Position numbers and translations under genes: made by a program
Notes under the pieces: model-generated
Told to the model about the DNA's origin: nothing
The model's input: only the letters and a program-made list of their open reading frames with translations
The model's database searches: none
Assembly: GCF_030124145.1 (NCBI RefSeq)
Contig: NZ_JASKMS010000005.1
Span: forward strand, 124,001 to 188,000
Length of the DNA: 64,000 nucleotides
From: Streptomyces sp. 378
GTDB lineage: Bacteria; Actinomycetota; Actinomycetes; Streptomycetales; Streptomycetaceae
Reading direction: 5' to 3'
In this document: positions 52,995 through 61,781 of the stretch, piece after piece
How positions within the stretch are numbered: position 1 is the first letter of the stretch
Layout of the letters: each line of letters starts with the position of its first letter

Positions 52995-54358
52995 CACGGT
53001 CCCTCCCCGCCGCTCGCGGCGGCCAGGCCACTGCGCTCCCGGTCCGCCTGGCGCCACAACTCGTCCACCGAGGTGCCCTGCGGTACGCGCAGGGCCGTCC
53101 ACCCCGCCTCGCGCAGCATGCGCAGCCGGTCGCCGCTCCTGTCCAACGGGCTGGGCACGTCGCCCGGTTCCCGCAGCCAGGTGTCGCTGTCCAGCAGGAA
53201 GGCGACCGCGCCCGGGCTGCGCTGCCGCATCCGGCCCAGCACGGCCGCCTGCTCCTCGTCCAGGTCGCCGAGGAAGGCCACGAGGAGCCCTTCGTTCCCG
53301 CCGCGCAGCACGTCGTAGGCCCGGGACAGGCCCGCGCCGTCCGAGTGGTCGATCACCGCGAGGGTGTCCATCATCTGGCCGGCCGCGTCGGCCGACTCCT
53401 GGCTCGCGCCCGCGAAGCCGTCCCCGCCCTCGCCGGGCACCGCGTTTCCGGTGTCCGTCAGCAGCCGTACCGAGTAGCCGCGTTCGAGCATGTGCACCAG
53501 CAGGGACGCGGCGCCCGACACGGCCCACTCGAAGGCCGAGTCCGGCCCCGCGCCCCGGTAGGCGATGGCGCGGGTGTCCAGCAGCACCGTGCAGCGGGCG
53601 CGCTGGGGCTGCTCCTCGCGGCGCACCATCAGCTCGCCGTAGCGGGCGGTGGAGCGCCAGTGCACGCGGCGCAGATCGTCGCCGTAGCGGTAGCCGCGCG
53701 GGATCATGTCGTCCTCGCCGGCCAGCGCGAGCGAACGCTGCCGTCCGTCGCCGTACCCCTTCGCCTCGCCGCTGAGGCGCACCGGCGCCAGCGGCTCCAC
53801 CCGCGGGATGACCGTGAGGGTGTCGTGCGCCGAGAAGGAGCGGGTCAGCTCGCACATGCCGAACGGGTCGGTCAGGCGCAGCTGGAGCGGGCCCAGCGGG
53901 TAACGGCCGCGCAGGTCGGAGCGGACCCGGTAGGAGACCTCGCGCCGGCCCCCCGCCTCCACCCGGTCGAGCACGAAACGCGGCCGGGGGCCGAGCACGT
54001 ACGGCACCCGGTCCTGGAGCATCAGCAGGCCCGTGGGCAGTCGCGAGACGTTGTCCATCCGCAGGTGGACCCTGGCCTCGCTGCCGGCGGGCACGCGCGC
54101 GGGGGAGAGCCGGCGGCTGCCTGCGACCCGGTAGCGCGTGCGGTACAGCACCGCCGCGCACACCAGCGGCAGCACCGCCAGCAGCAGCCCCACGCGCAGC
54201 AGGTCGCTCTGCCCGAGCACGTACGAACAGACGGCGGCCGCGACGCCGGCGGCCAGAAAGGAGCGTCCGCGGGTGGTCAGACCGGCCAGAGCGGTGCGGA
54301 TGCCGCCCTTCTCGCCCCGGTCGGCTTCCGCGTGCCCCGTCCCCGCGGTGGTCATCAC
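52994..54358 (-). CDS. DUF58 (von Willebrand A-like) membrane protein
   Basis: The 454-residue protein has two N-terminal membrane helices (about 34-70), a beta-rich middle and the DUF58 core GEDDMIPRGYRYGDDLRRVHW. A vWA-like C-terminal domain follows. The GTG at 54358 overlaps the moxR stop as GTGA, so it is translationally coupled to the AAA ATPase. By family context, it links a MoxR chaperone to a membrane target. Confidence 0.92.
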   Translation of the reverse strand: MMTTAGTGHAEADRGEKGGIRTALAGLTTRGRSFLAAGVAAAVCSYVLGQSDLLRVGLLLAVLPLVCAAVLYRTRYRVAGSRRLSPARVPAGSEARVHLRMDNVSRLPTGLLMLQDRVPYVLGPRPRFVLDRVEAGGRREVSYRVRSDLRGRYPLGPLQLRLTDPFGMCELTRSFSAHDTLTVIPRVEPLAPVRLSGEAKGYGDGRQRSLALAGEDDMIPRGYRYGDDLRRVHWRSTARYGELMVRREEQPQRARCTVLLDTRAIAYRGAGPDSAFEWAVSGAASLLVHMLERGYSVRLLTDTGNAVPGEGGDGFAGASQESADAAGQMMDTLAVIDHSDGAGLSRAYDVLRGGNEGLLVAFLGDLDEEQAAVLGRMRQRSPGAVAFLLDSDTWLREPGDVPSPLDRSGDRLRMLREAGWTALRVPQGTSVDELWRQADRERSGLAAASGGEGP

Positions 54359-55395
54359 AGTCTCCGCGGCGGCTGCTGGGGATACGCCGGCGCCGGACGG
54401 CCGAGGCCGCCGAAGCCGCTCTGCTGCGGCGGCGCCGCCGGTACGGGCGTGCGCTGCAGGATTTCCTCGACGACCTGCTCGGCGGTGCGCCGGTTGAGCT
54501 GGGCCTGGGCGGTGGGCAGCAGACGGTGGGCCAGGACGGCGACGGCCAGGCCCTGCACGTCGTCCGGCAGCGCGTACTCCCGGCCGCTGAGGGCGGCGGA
54601 CGCCTTCGCCGCGCGCAGCAGGTGCAGCGTGGCGCGCGGGGAGGCGCCCAGTCTCAGCTCGGGGTGCGTGCGCGTGGCGCCGACCAGGTCGACCGCGTAG
54701 CGCCGGATCGGCTCGGCGACATGGACCCCGCGCACCGCCTCGACCAGCTTGAGGATCTCGTGCGCGTGGGCCACGGGCTGGAGGTCCTCCAGCGGCGAGA
54801 CGCCGCCGTGGACGTCCAGCATCTGCAGCTCGGCCTCGGCGCTCGGGTAACCGACCGAGACCCGGGCCATGAAGCGGTCGCGCTGGGCCTCCGGCAGCGG
54901 GTAGGTGCCCTCCATCTCGACCGGGTTCTGCGTCGCCACCACCATGAAGGGGCTGGGCAGCTCGTAGGTCTTGCCGTCGATGGTGACCTGGCGCTCCTCC
55001 ATGGACTCCAGGAGCGCGGACTGCGTCTTGGGCGAGGCGCGGTTGATCTCGTCGCCGATCACCACCTGCGCGAAGATCGCGCCCGGCTTGAACTCGAAGT
55101 CGCGGCGCTGCTGGTCCCAGATGGACACACCGGTGATGTCCGACGGCAGCAGGTCCGGCGTGAACTGGATGCGCCGCACCGAGCAGTCGATGGACCGAGC
55201 CAGCGCCTTGGCCAGCATCGTCTTGCCGACACCCGGGACGTCCTCGATCAGCAGATGTCCCTCGGCCAGCAGCACGGTCAGCGAGAGCCGTACGACCTCG
55301 GGCTTGCCCTCGATCACGCCTTCCACCGACTCCCGCACGCGCTCCACCACGGCGGTCAGATCAGTGAGGCTCGCTCGATCGTCATAGGTCGTCAC
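54355..55395 (-). CDS. MoxR family AAA+ ATPase
   Basis: The 346-residue ATPase has Walker A GVGKTMLAKALA, Walker B VVIGDEINRA, sensor I ATQNPVEMEGTYPLPEAQ and the C-terminal lid domain. Residues after 320 are Pro/Gln-rich and disordered. The start is the GTG at 55395, set by GAGGAGG; upstream in-frame codons lie in the leader hairpin. It is first in a three-gene operon with DUF58 and the transglutaminase-like protein. MoxR proteins act as chaperones that activate vWA partners. Confidence 0.94.
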   Translation of the reverse strand: MTTYDDRASLTDLTAVVERVRESVEGVIEGKPEVVRLSLTVLLAEGHLLIEDVPGVGKTMLAKALARSIDCSVRRIQFTPDLLPSDITGVSIWDQQRRDFEFKPGAIFAQVVIGDEINRASPKTQSALLESMEERQVTIDGKTYELPSPFMVVATQNPVEMEGTYPLPEAQRDRFMARVSVGYPSAEAELQMLDVHGGVSPLEDLQPVAHAHEILKLVEAVRGVHVAEPIRRYAVDLVGATRTHPELRLGASPRATLHLLRAAKASAALSGREYALPDDVQGLAVAVLAHRLLPTAQAQLNRRTAEQVVEEILQRTPVPAAPPQQSGFGGLGRPAPAYPQQPPRRL

Positions 55396-55414
55396 CCGGC
55401 CCTCCTCGGCCTTT

Positions 55415-55437
55415 CCCGTGCTCCCGGGGAGCACGGG
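55415..55437 (-). promoter_or_regulatory. Leader hairpin before moxR
   Basis: CCCGTGCTCCC (55415-55425) and GGGAGCACGGG (55427-55437) form perfect 11-bp arms around one base. The structure ends 20 bases before the moxR start, just upstream of its ribosome site. It could be an mRNA hairpin or a DNA operator. The rest of the 302-base gap shows the possible carbonic anhydrase terminator and no gene. Confidence 0.55.
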
Positions 55438-55661
55438 ATACCCCATTTTCCCGGGCCGACGCCGCATGACGCGGGCCGGCCCACCCCAACCACGGACACC
55501 CCGCGGGAATGGTTCCGCGCGACGTCACCCCCGCATTCTTGCTGCCGTTACCGATTCGTGTCACTCGACTGTGGACAACTGGCCGCGATATGTCGGTCTT
55601 ACGATCATTCGAACACGCGACTGACAGGCTTTCGACAGCTGCGGCGGGTGGCCCTCCGGGG

Positions 55662-55681
55662 CGGGCGCCCCCCGGCGCCCG
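55662..55681 (-). terminator. Possible terminator of the carbonic anhydrase gene
   Basis: CGGGCGCC (55662-55669) and GGCGCCCG (55674-55681) enclose CCCC, 16 bases beyond the stop. The stem is short but entirely G-C. Confidence 0.4.
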
Positions 55682-55697
55682 GGTCGGCGGGCGGGCA

Positions 55698-56249
55698 TCA
55701 GGCGACCGGGTCGACCTCCCGCAGCAGGCCGGTCTTCACGTCGAACACGAATCCGCGCACGTCGTCGGTGTGCGGCACGAACGGCGAGGTGCGCACGCGC
55801 TGCATCGACTGCCGCACGTCCTGGTCGACGTCCCGGAAGGACTCCACGGCCCACGCCGGACGCTGGCCGACCTCGGCCTCCAGCTCGTTGCGGAAGTCCT
55901 CGGTGAGGCTCTCCAGGCCGCAGCCGGTGTGGTGGATGAGCACCACGCTGCGGGTGCCGAGCTTGCGCTGGCTGATGGTGAGGGAGCGGATCACGTCGTC
56001 GGTGACGACACCGCCCGCGTTGCGGATCGTGTGGCAGTCACCCAGCTCCAGGCCGAGCGCCGCGTGCAGGTCGAGACGGGCGTCCATGCAGGCCACGACG
56101 GCGACGTGCAGCACGGGCCGGGCGTCCATCCCCGGGTCCGTGAAGGCGTCCGCGTACCGGGCGTTGGCCTCCACGAGACGGTCGGTGACCGTGCCGCCGG
56201 CCTTCATGGCGCTCTCCGAACCTGTGGGAACCGATGCAGAAGTCGTCAT
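55698..56249 (-). CDS. Beta-class carbonic anhydrase
   Basis: The 183-residue enzyme interconverts CO2 and bicarbonate. The zinc ligands are C54 (VVACMDARLD, with the D56-R58 dyad), H107 and C110 (HHTGC). The subclass resembles mycobacterial Rv1284-type enzymes. No ribosome site precedes ATG 56249, but TAACGT lies seven bases upstream on the same strand, so it may be leaderless. A 16-bp palindrome overlaps the start codon. Confidence 0.92.
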   Translation of the reverse strand: MTTSASVPTGSESAMKAGGTVTDRLVEANARYADAFTDPGMDARPVLHVAVVACMDARLDLHAALGLELGDCHTIRNAGGVVTDDVIRSLTISQRKLGTRSVVLIHHTGCGLESLTEDFRNELEAEVGQRPAWAVESFRDVDQDVRQSMQRVRTSPFVPHTDDVRGFVFDVKTGLLREVDPVA

Positions 56250-56259
56250 AGCTATGACG
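56244..56259. promoter_or_regulatory. Perfect palindrome over the carbonic anhydrase start codon
   Basis: CGTCATAGCTATGACG is a perfect 16-bp palindrome that includes the ATG at 56249 and touches the proposed -10 box TAACGT. If the transcript is leaderless, this is where a repressor would act. Confidence 0.5.
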
Positions 56260-56636
56260 TTACTGGTCACACCCTGTCCAGGCCTCCTGTGGAAGTGAAC
56301 AAAGAATGCCGTCGAGTGAGGTGTGTGAGGTAACCCACAAGGGTGGTGCCCCGGTCTCCGCGTGAACGGCGGCGACGCGCAGGCCGGTTGATTGACCGGG
56401 CGACAGGGTGGACTAAAGTGACGCGAAGCGGGAGGCGAGACTCTCCCCGCTGGACTGATGTTCTTCACAAGACCCCGGCGACGACCGGTGATCTCCCCGC
56501 GTGCGCGGCGCGTACGCACGGCTCGGCCTCCTCCCGCTCCCGGTCGGCTGACGCTTCCGGCGACGGCGGGCCTCATGTTCACCAGCGGGCGGGGACCCGG
56601 CGGTGCGGACGACCGCGCCGGATCTGAGAGGGCCCC
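56250..56636. other. Intergenic region before the dcw cluster
   Basis: These 387 bases separate carbonic anhydrase from rsmH. They contain the proposed dcw promoter and a leader of about 210 bases. I see no mraZ gene, although mraZ stands at this place in many bacteria, including mycobacteria. Confidence 0.6.
56392..56419 (+). promoter_or_regulatory. Candidate vegetative promoter of the dcw cluster
   Basis: TTGACC (56392-56397) and TAAAGT (56414-56419) are 16 bases apart, close to the Streptomyces HrdB consensus. The next gene downstream is rsmH. The leader includes an imperfect hairpin GCGGGAGGCGAGACTCTCCCCGC directly after the start region. Confidence 0.55.
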
Positions 56637-57593
56637 TTGAGCGAGAGTCGACACGTCCCGGTGATGCTCCAGCGGTGCCTGGACCTGCTGGCACCCGCCC
56701 TGGAGGGCCCGGACGCCGTGGTCGCCGACTGCACCCTCGGCCTCGGCGGCCACAGCGAGGCGCTCCTCGAGCGGTTCCCCGGCGTCCGGCTCGTCGCGCT
56801 CGACCGCGACAAGGAGGCCCTGCGGCTGTCCGGCGAGCGCCTCGCCCCCCACGGCGAGCGCGCGACCCTCGTCCACGCCGTCTACGACGAGCTCCCCGAG
56901 GTGCTCGACCGGCTCGGCATCGCGCGCGTGCAGGGCGTCCTGTTCGACCTGGGCGTCTCCTCCATGCAGCTCGACGAGGCCGAACGCGGCTTCGCCTACG
57001 CCCAGGACGCCCCGCTCGACATGCGCATGGACCAGACGACCGGCGTCAGCGCCGCCGAGGTCCTCAACACCTACCCGCCGGGCGAACTGGTGCGGATCCT
57101 CCGGGCGTACGGCGAGGAGAAGCAGGCCAAGCGGATCGTGAGCGCGATCGTGCGCGAGCGGGCGAAGGAGCCGTTCAGCAACAGCGCGCGGCTGGTGGAG
57201 CTGATCCGCGACGCCCTGCCGCAGGCCGCCAAGCGCACCGGCGGCAACCCGGCCAAGCGCACCTTCCAGGCCCTGCGCATCGAGGTCAACGGCGAGCTCT
57301 CCGTGCTGGAGCGCGCGATCCCCGCCGCCGTCAAGGCACTCGACGTGGGCGGGCGGATCGCGGTGCTGTCGTACCACTCGCTGGAGGACCGGCTGGTCAA
57401 GCAGGTCTTCGCGGCGGGCGCGGCCACCACCGCGCCGCCCGGACTGCCCGTCGTCCCCGAGCGCTACCAGCCGAGGCTCAAGCTGCTCACGCGCGGTGCC
57501 GAACTCCCCACGGAAGAGGAGATCGCCGAGAACCGACGGGCGGCACCGGCGCGGCTGCGCGGGGCCCAGCGCATCAGGGAGGACGTCGAGTGA
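56637..57593 (+). CDS. rsmH: 16S rRNA (cytosine-1402 N4) methyltransferase
   Basis: The 318-residue enzyme, also called MraW, methylates C1402 of 16S rRNA. It begins with the family pattern [13 protein letters not shown]; the SAM site is [15 protein letters not shown], and [11 protein letters not shown]-type and [14 protein letters not shown] blocks are intact. TTG 56637 is the only start that keeps the conserved N-terminus with GAGAGGG in front. It is the first gene of the dcw cluster here. Confidence 0.95.
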   Translation: MSESRHVPVMLQRCLDLLAPALEGPDAVVADCTLGLGGHSEALLERFPGVRLVALDRDKEALRLSGERLAPHGERATLVHAVYDELPEVLDRLGIARVQGVLFDLGVSSMQLDEAERGFAYAQDAPLDMRMDQTTGVSAAEVLNTYPPGELVRILRAYGEEKQAKRIVSAIVRERAKEPFSNSARLVELIRDALPQAAKRTGGNPAKRTFQALRIEVNGELSVLERAIPAAVKALDVGGRIAVLSYHSLEDRLVKQVFAAGAATTAPPGLPVVPERYQPRLKLLTRGAELPTEEEIAENRRAAPARLRGAQRIREDVE

Positions 57594-57624
57594 GGCGTGT
57601 GCAGGCCGGACCGAGGGAGCGTGC

Positions 57625-58074
57625 GTGAGCGGCAAACCCGAACTGAAGGGGAGGGCGGCCCGCCTCGCGCGGCTCCTCCCGACCGGCCAGGGGCAGGCGG
57701 CCCGCACGCCCTTCGTCCTCCTGGTCGTCCTCCTGCTCGGCGGCGGTCTCATCTGCCTGCTCGTGCTGAACTCGGCCCTCAGTGAAGGCGCGTTCGAACT
57801 CGACGACCTCCAGCGCGGGACCAAGAGCCTCACCGACGAGGAGCAGGCCCTCCAGCGGGACATCGACGCCTACTCCGCCCCCGACGCCCTCCAGCGCCGC
57901 GCCCGCGAGCTCGGCATGGTGCCCGGCGGCGATCCCGCCTTCCTCGATCCCGACGGCACCGTCAAAGGTGTCCCCGGCGCGGCCACCGGTGCCGGGCAGA
58001 CCTCCGTGTACACGCCCCTGGTCCTCGCCCCCGAGGCCATGACCGACGGCCCCACCCCGACCCCCGGCAGGTGA
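57625..58074 (+). CDS. ftsL: Septum formation initiator-like protein FtsL
   Basis: The 149-residue bitopic protein has a basic cytoplasmic tail, one membrane helix (about 31-51, FVLLVVLLLGGGLICLLV) and an extracellular coiled-coil segment. A Pro/Thr-rich end follows. It links the FtsQ-B-L complex to FtsI and FtsW. Sequence conservation is low in this family, so position between rsmH and ftsI is the main evidence. GAGGGAG precedes the GTG, and its stop overlaps ftsI as GTGA. Confidence 0.9.
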   Translation: MSGKPELKGRAARLARLLPTGQGQAARTPFVLLVVLLLGGGLICLLVLNSALSEGAFELDDLQRGTKSLTDEEQALQRDIDAYSAPDALQRRARELGMVPGGDPAFLDPDGTVKGVPGAATGAGQTSVYTPLVLAPEAMTDGPTPTPGR

Positions 58075-60041
58075 CGGAAGTGTCCGACAGGGAACCGCCG
58101 CGTCGCCGCGTGCCCGCCCCCGCCAGGCCCGCTCGCCCCGACGCCCGGCGCCGTCCCGGCCCCGGTGCCCGTCCGGCCCGGCGGCCGGGGCAGGGCCGCC
58201 CCCCGGCGCCGCCCAAGCCGCTGAGGCTCGGCAGCCCCCGCCCCCGCCTGCGCCTGGTCGGACTCGCGCTCACCCTGGTCCTGACCGCCTTCGTCGTACG
58301 GCTGTTCCAGGTGCAGGCCGTCGACGCGAGCACGTACGCCGCCAAGGCCGAGCAGAACCGCTACGTCGGGCAGATCCTCGCCGCGGACCGGGGCGAGATC
58401 ACCGACCGCTCCGGAGTGGCCCTCGCGACCAGTGAGGACGCCTACGACATCACCGCCGACCCCACGATGTTCGCCCCCCGCCAGCTGAAGATCGAGGACG
58501 GCCCGGAGCAGGCGGCCGCCCTCCTCGCGCCGATCCTCGGCCAGGAGCAGGACAGCCTGGTCGAGAAGCTGCGGCCGAAGAACACGGCCCTGCGCTACGT
58601 CAAACTGGCCTCCCGTCAGACCCCGCAGGTCTGGAAGCAGATCAAGGACCTCAAGTCGGCGCTCGCCAAGAAGGCGGAGACGGACAAGTCCACGCCGAAC
58701 GTCCTCTCGGGCGTCTTCTCCGTCGCCACCAGCAAGCGTGTGTACCCCAACGGGGACCTCGCCGCCGGGATACTGGGCTGGGTCAACGCCGAGGGCAAGC
58801 CCGGCGGCGGCATCGAGTTGCAGCTGAACAAGCAGCTCGCCGGCAAGGACGGCAAGATCCGCTACGCGCAGTCCGGGGGCCGTCTCGTGCCCACCGCGGG
58901 CTCCACCGAGACACCCGCCGTCCCCGGCAGCGACATCGAGCTCACCATCGACCGCGACATCCAGTGGGCCGCCCAGAACGCCATCAGCGACCAGGTGAAG
59001 GAGTCCGCGGCCGACCGCGGCTACGTCATCGTCCAGGACACCCGCACCGGGCAGATCCTCGCCATGGCCAACTCGCCCGGCTTCGACCCGAACGACCTGT
59101 CCGACGCCGACCCGGCCGCCCTCGGCAACGCCGCCCTCCAGGACGCCTTCGAGCCCGGCTCCACCGCCAAGGTCATGTCGATGGCGGCCGTCCTCCAGGA
59201 GAACGTCGCCACACCGGGGACGCACGTGGTGGTGCCCAACCGGCTGCACCGCGGCGACCGGCTCTTCAAGGACGACATCGACCACCCGACCTGGTACCTG
59301 ACCCTGAACGGCGTCCTCGCCAAGTCCAGCAACATCGGCACCATCCTCGCCACCGGCCAGCTCGGCACAACCCAGGCGCAGGCCAACAAGGTCCTCTACG
59401 ACTACCTGCGCAAGTTCGGCCTCGGCAGCCACACGGGGCTCGGCTTCCCCGGCGAGACCAAGGGCATCCTCGCCCCGCCCGACAAGTGGTCCACCTCGCA
59501 GCAGTACACGATCCCTTTCGGCCAGGGCGTCTCCATCAACGCCATGCAGGCGGCTTCCGTGTACTCGACCATCGCCAACGGCGGCGTCCGTGTCGAACCC
59601 ACCCTCGTGCGCGGCGCCAAGGGCCCCGACGGGCGCTTCACCCCCGCCCCGAAGCCCGCGAAGAACCGGGTCGTCAGCGCCGAGACGGCGAAGACCCTCG
59701 CCCAGATGCTGGAGTCCGTCGTGGACGACGAGGAGGGCACCGGCACCAAGGCGCGCATCCCCGGCTACCGCGTCGCGGGCAAGACGGGTACCGCCAACCG
59801 GGTGGATCCGGCCACCGGCAAGTACCACGGCTACACCTCGTCGTTCGCCGGATTCGCGCCCGCCGACCAGCCCCGCGTCACCGTCTACTGCGCCATTCAG
59901 AACGCCACCCAGGGCAGCTACTTCGGCGGCCAGATCTGCGGACCCGTCTACAAGAAGGTCATGGAGTTCGCGCTGAAGTCCCTCCAGGTCCCGCCGACCG
60001 GCGCCAAACCCGCGAAGCTGCCCGTCTCCTTCAAGCAGTGA
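58071..60041 (+). CDS. ftsI: Division-specific class B penicillin-binding protein
   Basis: The 656-residue transpeptidase cross-links septal peptidoglycan. A basic Pro/Arg-rich cytoplasmic tail of about 60 residues precedes the single membrane helix (about 64-82). The catalytic motifs are S364-T-A-K367, S420-x-N as SSN (419-421) and K571-T-G. The pedestal domain lies between. Its GTG overlaps the ftsL stop. A 191-base gap, unusual for this cluster, follows before murE. Confidence 0.96.
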   Translation: MTEVSDREPPRRRVPAPARPARPDARRRPGPGARPARRPGQGRPPAPPKPLRLGSPRPRLRLVGLALTLVLTAFVVRLFQVQAVDASTYAAKAEQNRYVGQILAADRGEITDRSGVALATSEDAYDITADPTMFAPRQLKIEDGPEQAAALLAPILGQEQDSLVEKLRPKNTALRYVKLASRQTPQVWKQIKDLKSALAKKAETDKSTPNVLSGVFSVATSKRVYPNGDLAAGILGWVNAEGKPGGGIELQLNKQLAGKDGKIRYAQSGGRLVPTAGSTETPAVPGSDIELTIDRDIQWAAQNAISDQVKESAADRGYVIVQDTRTGQILAMANSPGFDPNDLSDADPAALGNAALQDAFEPGSTAKVMSMAAVLQENVATPGTHVVVPNRLHRGDRLFKDDIDHPTWYLTLNGVLAKSSNIGTILATGQLGTTQAQANKVLYDYLRKFGLGSHTGLGFPGETKGILAPPDKWSTSQQYTIPFGQGVSINAMQAASVYSTIANGGVRVEPTLVRGAKGPDGRFTPAPKPAKNRVVSAETAKTLAQMLESVVDDEEGTGTKARIPGYRVAGKTGTANRVDPATGKYHGYTSSFAGFAPADQPRVTVYCAIQNATQGSYFGGQICGPVYKKVMEFALKSLQVPPTGAKPAKLPVSFKQ

Positions 60042-60232
60042 CCAGCGCGACGCACCCTGATCAGACCCAGCCCCACCGAGCCACCAGGACCGCCTCCGTG
60101 ACAACGATCACCCCCGAGCCCGGTAACCAGGGCAGCCCCAGCCCCTCACTTCGCCCGGAGGCGGGTACGCCCGGTACGCTCACCGCCGTGCCACACGCTG
60201 ATCAGTCCCAAACCACCCAGAAGGGCCATCCC

Positions 60233-61753
60233 GTGACATACCCCGGGCCGCCCAGGCCGGCGCAGGTCTCCGCCACACCCCTCGCGGAACTCGCCGATCA
60301 GCTGGGTGCTTCCGCGCCGGACAGCTCCCCGGGGGTCACGGGCATCACCCATGACTCCCGTGCCGTGCGCCCCGGCGACCTGTACGCCGCCCTCCCCGGT
60401 GCCCGGCTGCACGGCGCCGACTTCGTCAACCAGGCCGCGGGCCTCGGCGCGGCCGCCGTGCTGACCGACCCCACCGGCGCCGAGCGCTCCGCCGCGTCCG
60501 GTCTGCCGGTCCTGGTCGTCGACGACCCGCGCGGGCGGATGGGCGAGCTGGCCGCCACGATCTACGGCCACCCCGGCCGGGACCTGCTGCAGATCGGCAT
60601 CACCGGCACCTCCGGCAAGACCACCACCGCCTATCTCGTCGAGGGCGGCCTGAAGACGGTCAGGTCCACCGGCCTGATCGGCACGGTCGAGATGCGCATC
60701 GGCGACGAGCGCATCAAGTCCGAGCGCACCACCCCCGAGGCCACCGACCTCCAGGCCCTGTTCGCCGTCATGCGCGAACGCGGCGTCGACGCGGTCGCCA
60801 TGGAGGTCTCCAGCCACGCCCTGGTGCTCGGCCGGGTCGACGGCTGCGTCTTCGACATCGGCGTCTTCACCAACCTCAGCCCGGAGCACATGGAGTTCCA
60901 CTCCGACATGGAGGACTACTTCCAGGCGAAGGCGCAGCTGTTCACCCCGAAACGGGGCAAGCTCGGCGTGGTCAACGTCGACGACGAGTACGGCCGCAGG
61001 CTGGCGAAGGAGGCCACCGTCCCGGTCGTCACCTACTCCGCCGAGGGCCACCCCGACGCCGACTGGCGTGCCGAGGACGTCCAGGTCGGCCGGCTGGACT
61101 CGACGTTCACCGTCGTCGGCCCCAAGGGCGAGCGGATCGACGCCACCTCGCCGCTGCCCGGGCCCTTCAACGTGGCCAACACCCTGGCCGCCATCGTCGC
61201 CCTCGCCGTCGCCGGCCTCGACCCGCAGGCCGCCGCCGACGGTGTCGCCGCCGTCCCCGGCGTCCCGGGCCGCCTGGAGCGCGTGGACGCCGGGCAGCCC
61301 TACCTGGCGGTCGTGGACTACGCGCACAAGACCGACGCCGTCGAGTCGGTGCTGCGCGCCCTGCGCAAGGTCACCGAGGGCAGGCTGCACATCGTCCTCG
61401 GCTGCGGTGGTGACCGGGACAAGACCAAGCGCGAGCCCATGGGCGCCGCCGCGGCGCGGCTCGCCGACACCGCCACACTGACCTCCGACAACCCCCGCTC
61501 CGAGGACCCCCTCGCGATCCTCGCCACGATGCTCCAGGGCGCGGCGTCCGTGCCGTCGCACGAGCGCGGCGAGGTGCAGGTCTTCGAGGACCGGGCCGCC
61601 GCGATCGCCGCGGCCGTCGCCCGAGCCGAACCCGGCGACACCGTGCTGGTCGCGGGCAAGGGCCACGAGCAGGGCCAGGACATCGCCGGGGTGGTCCGTC
61701 CCTTCGACGACCGCCAGGTGCTCCGCGAAGCCATCCAGAAGACCCAGGGATGA
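60233..61753 (+). CDS. murE: UDP-MurNAc-tripeptide synthetase (DAP-adding)
   Basis: The 506-residue ligase adds diaminopimelate to UDP-MurNAc-Ala-Glu in the cytoplasm. The ATP loop is GTSGKTTT (K129), and the DAP-selecting motif is D419-N-P-R422, as opposed to the Lys-type DDPR-like motifs. GTG 60233 has AGAAGGG eight bases upstream. An in-frame GTG at 60098 would add 45 residues and should be compared with relatives. The C-terminal codons and stop are part of a short tandem duplication. Confidence 0.94.
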   Translation: MTYPGPPRPAQVSATPLAELADQLGASAPDSSPGVTGITHDSRAVRPGDLYAALPGARLHGADFVNQAAGLGAAAVLTDPTGAERSAASGLPVLVVDDPRGRMGELAATIYGHPGRDLLQIGITGTSGKTTTAYLVEGGLKTVRSTGLIGTVEMRIGDERIKSERTTPEATDLQALFAVMRERGVDAVAMEVSSHALVLGRVDGCVFDIGVFTNLSPEHMEFHSDMEDYFQAKAQLFTPKRGKLGVVNVDDEYGRRLAKEATVPVVTYSAEGHPDADWRAEDVQVGRLDSTFTVVGPKGERIDATSPLPGPFNVANTLAAIVALAVAGLDPQAAADGVAAVPGVPGRLERVDAGQPYLAVVDYAHKTDAVESVLRALRKVTEGRLHIVLGCGGDRDKTKREPMGAAAARLADTATLTSDNPRSEDPLAILATMLQGAASVPSHERGEVQVFEDRAAAIAAAVARAEPGDTVLVAGKGHEQGQDIAGVVRPFDDRQVLREAIQKTQG

Positions 61754-61778
61754 AAATCCAGAAGACCCAGGGGATGAA
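61733..61778 (+). repeat. Tandem duplication across the murE stop
   Basis: ATCCAGAAGACCCAGGGATGAA (61733-61754) is repeated at 61756-61778 with one extra G. The first copy codes the murE C-terminus IQKTQG and its stop. The second copy lies between the genes and provides the AGGGGA that serves as the murF ribosome site. Confidence 0.92.
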
Positions 61779-61781
61779 CTT

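Noticed and set aside
56250-57863. Carbonic anhydrase fused to a long N-terminal extension
   Set aside because: The open frame upstream is antisense to rsmH and ftsL; the family length fits the ATG at 56249.
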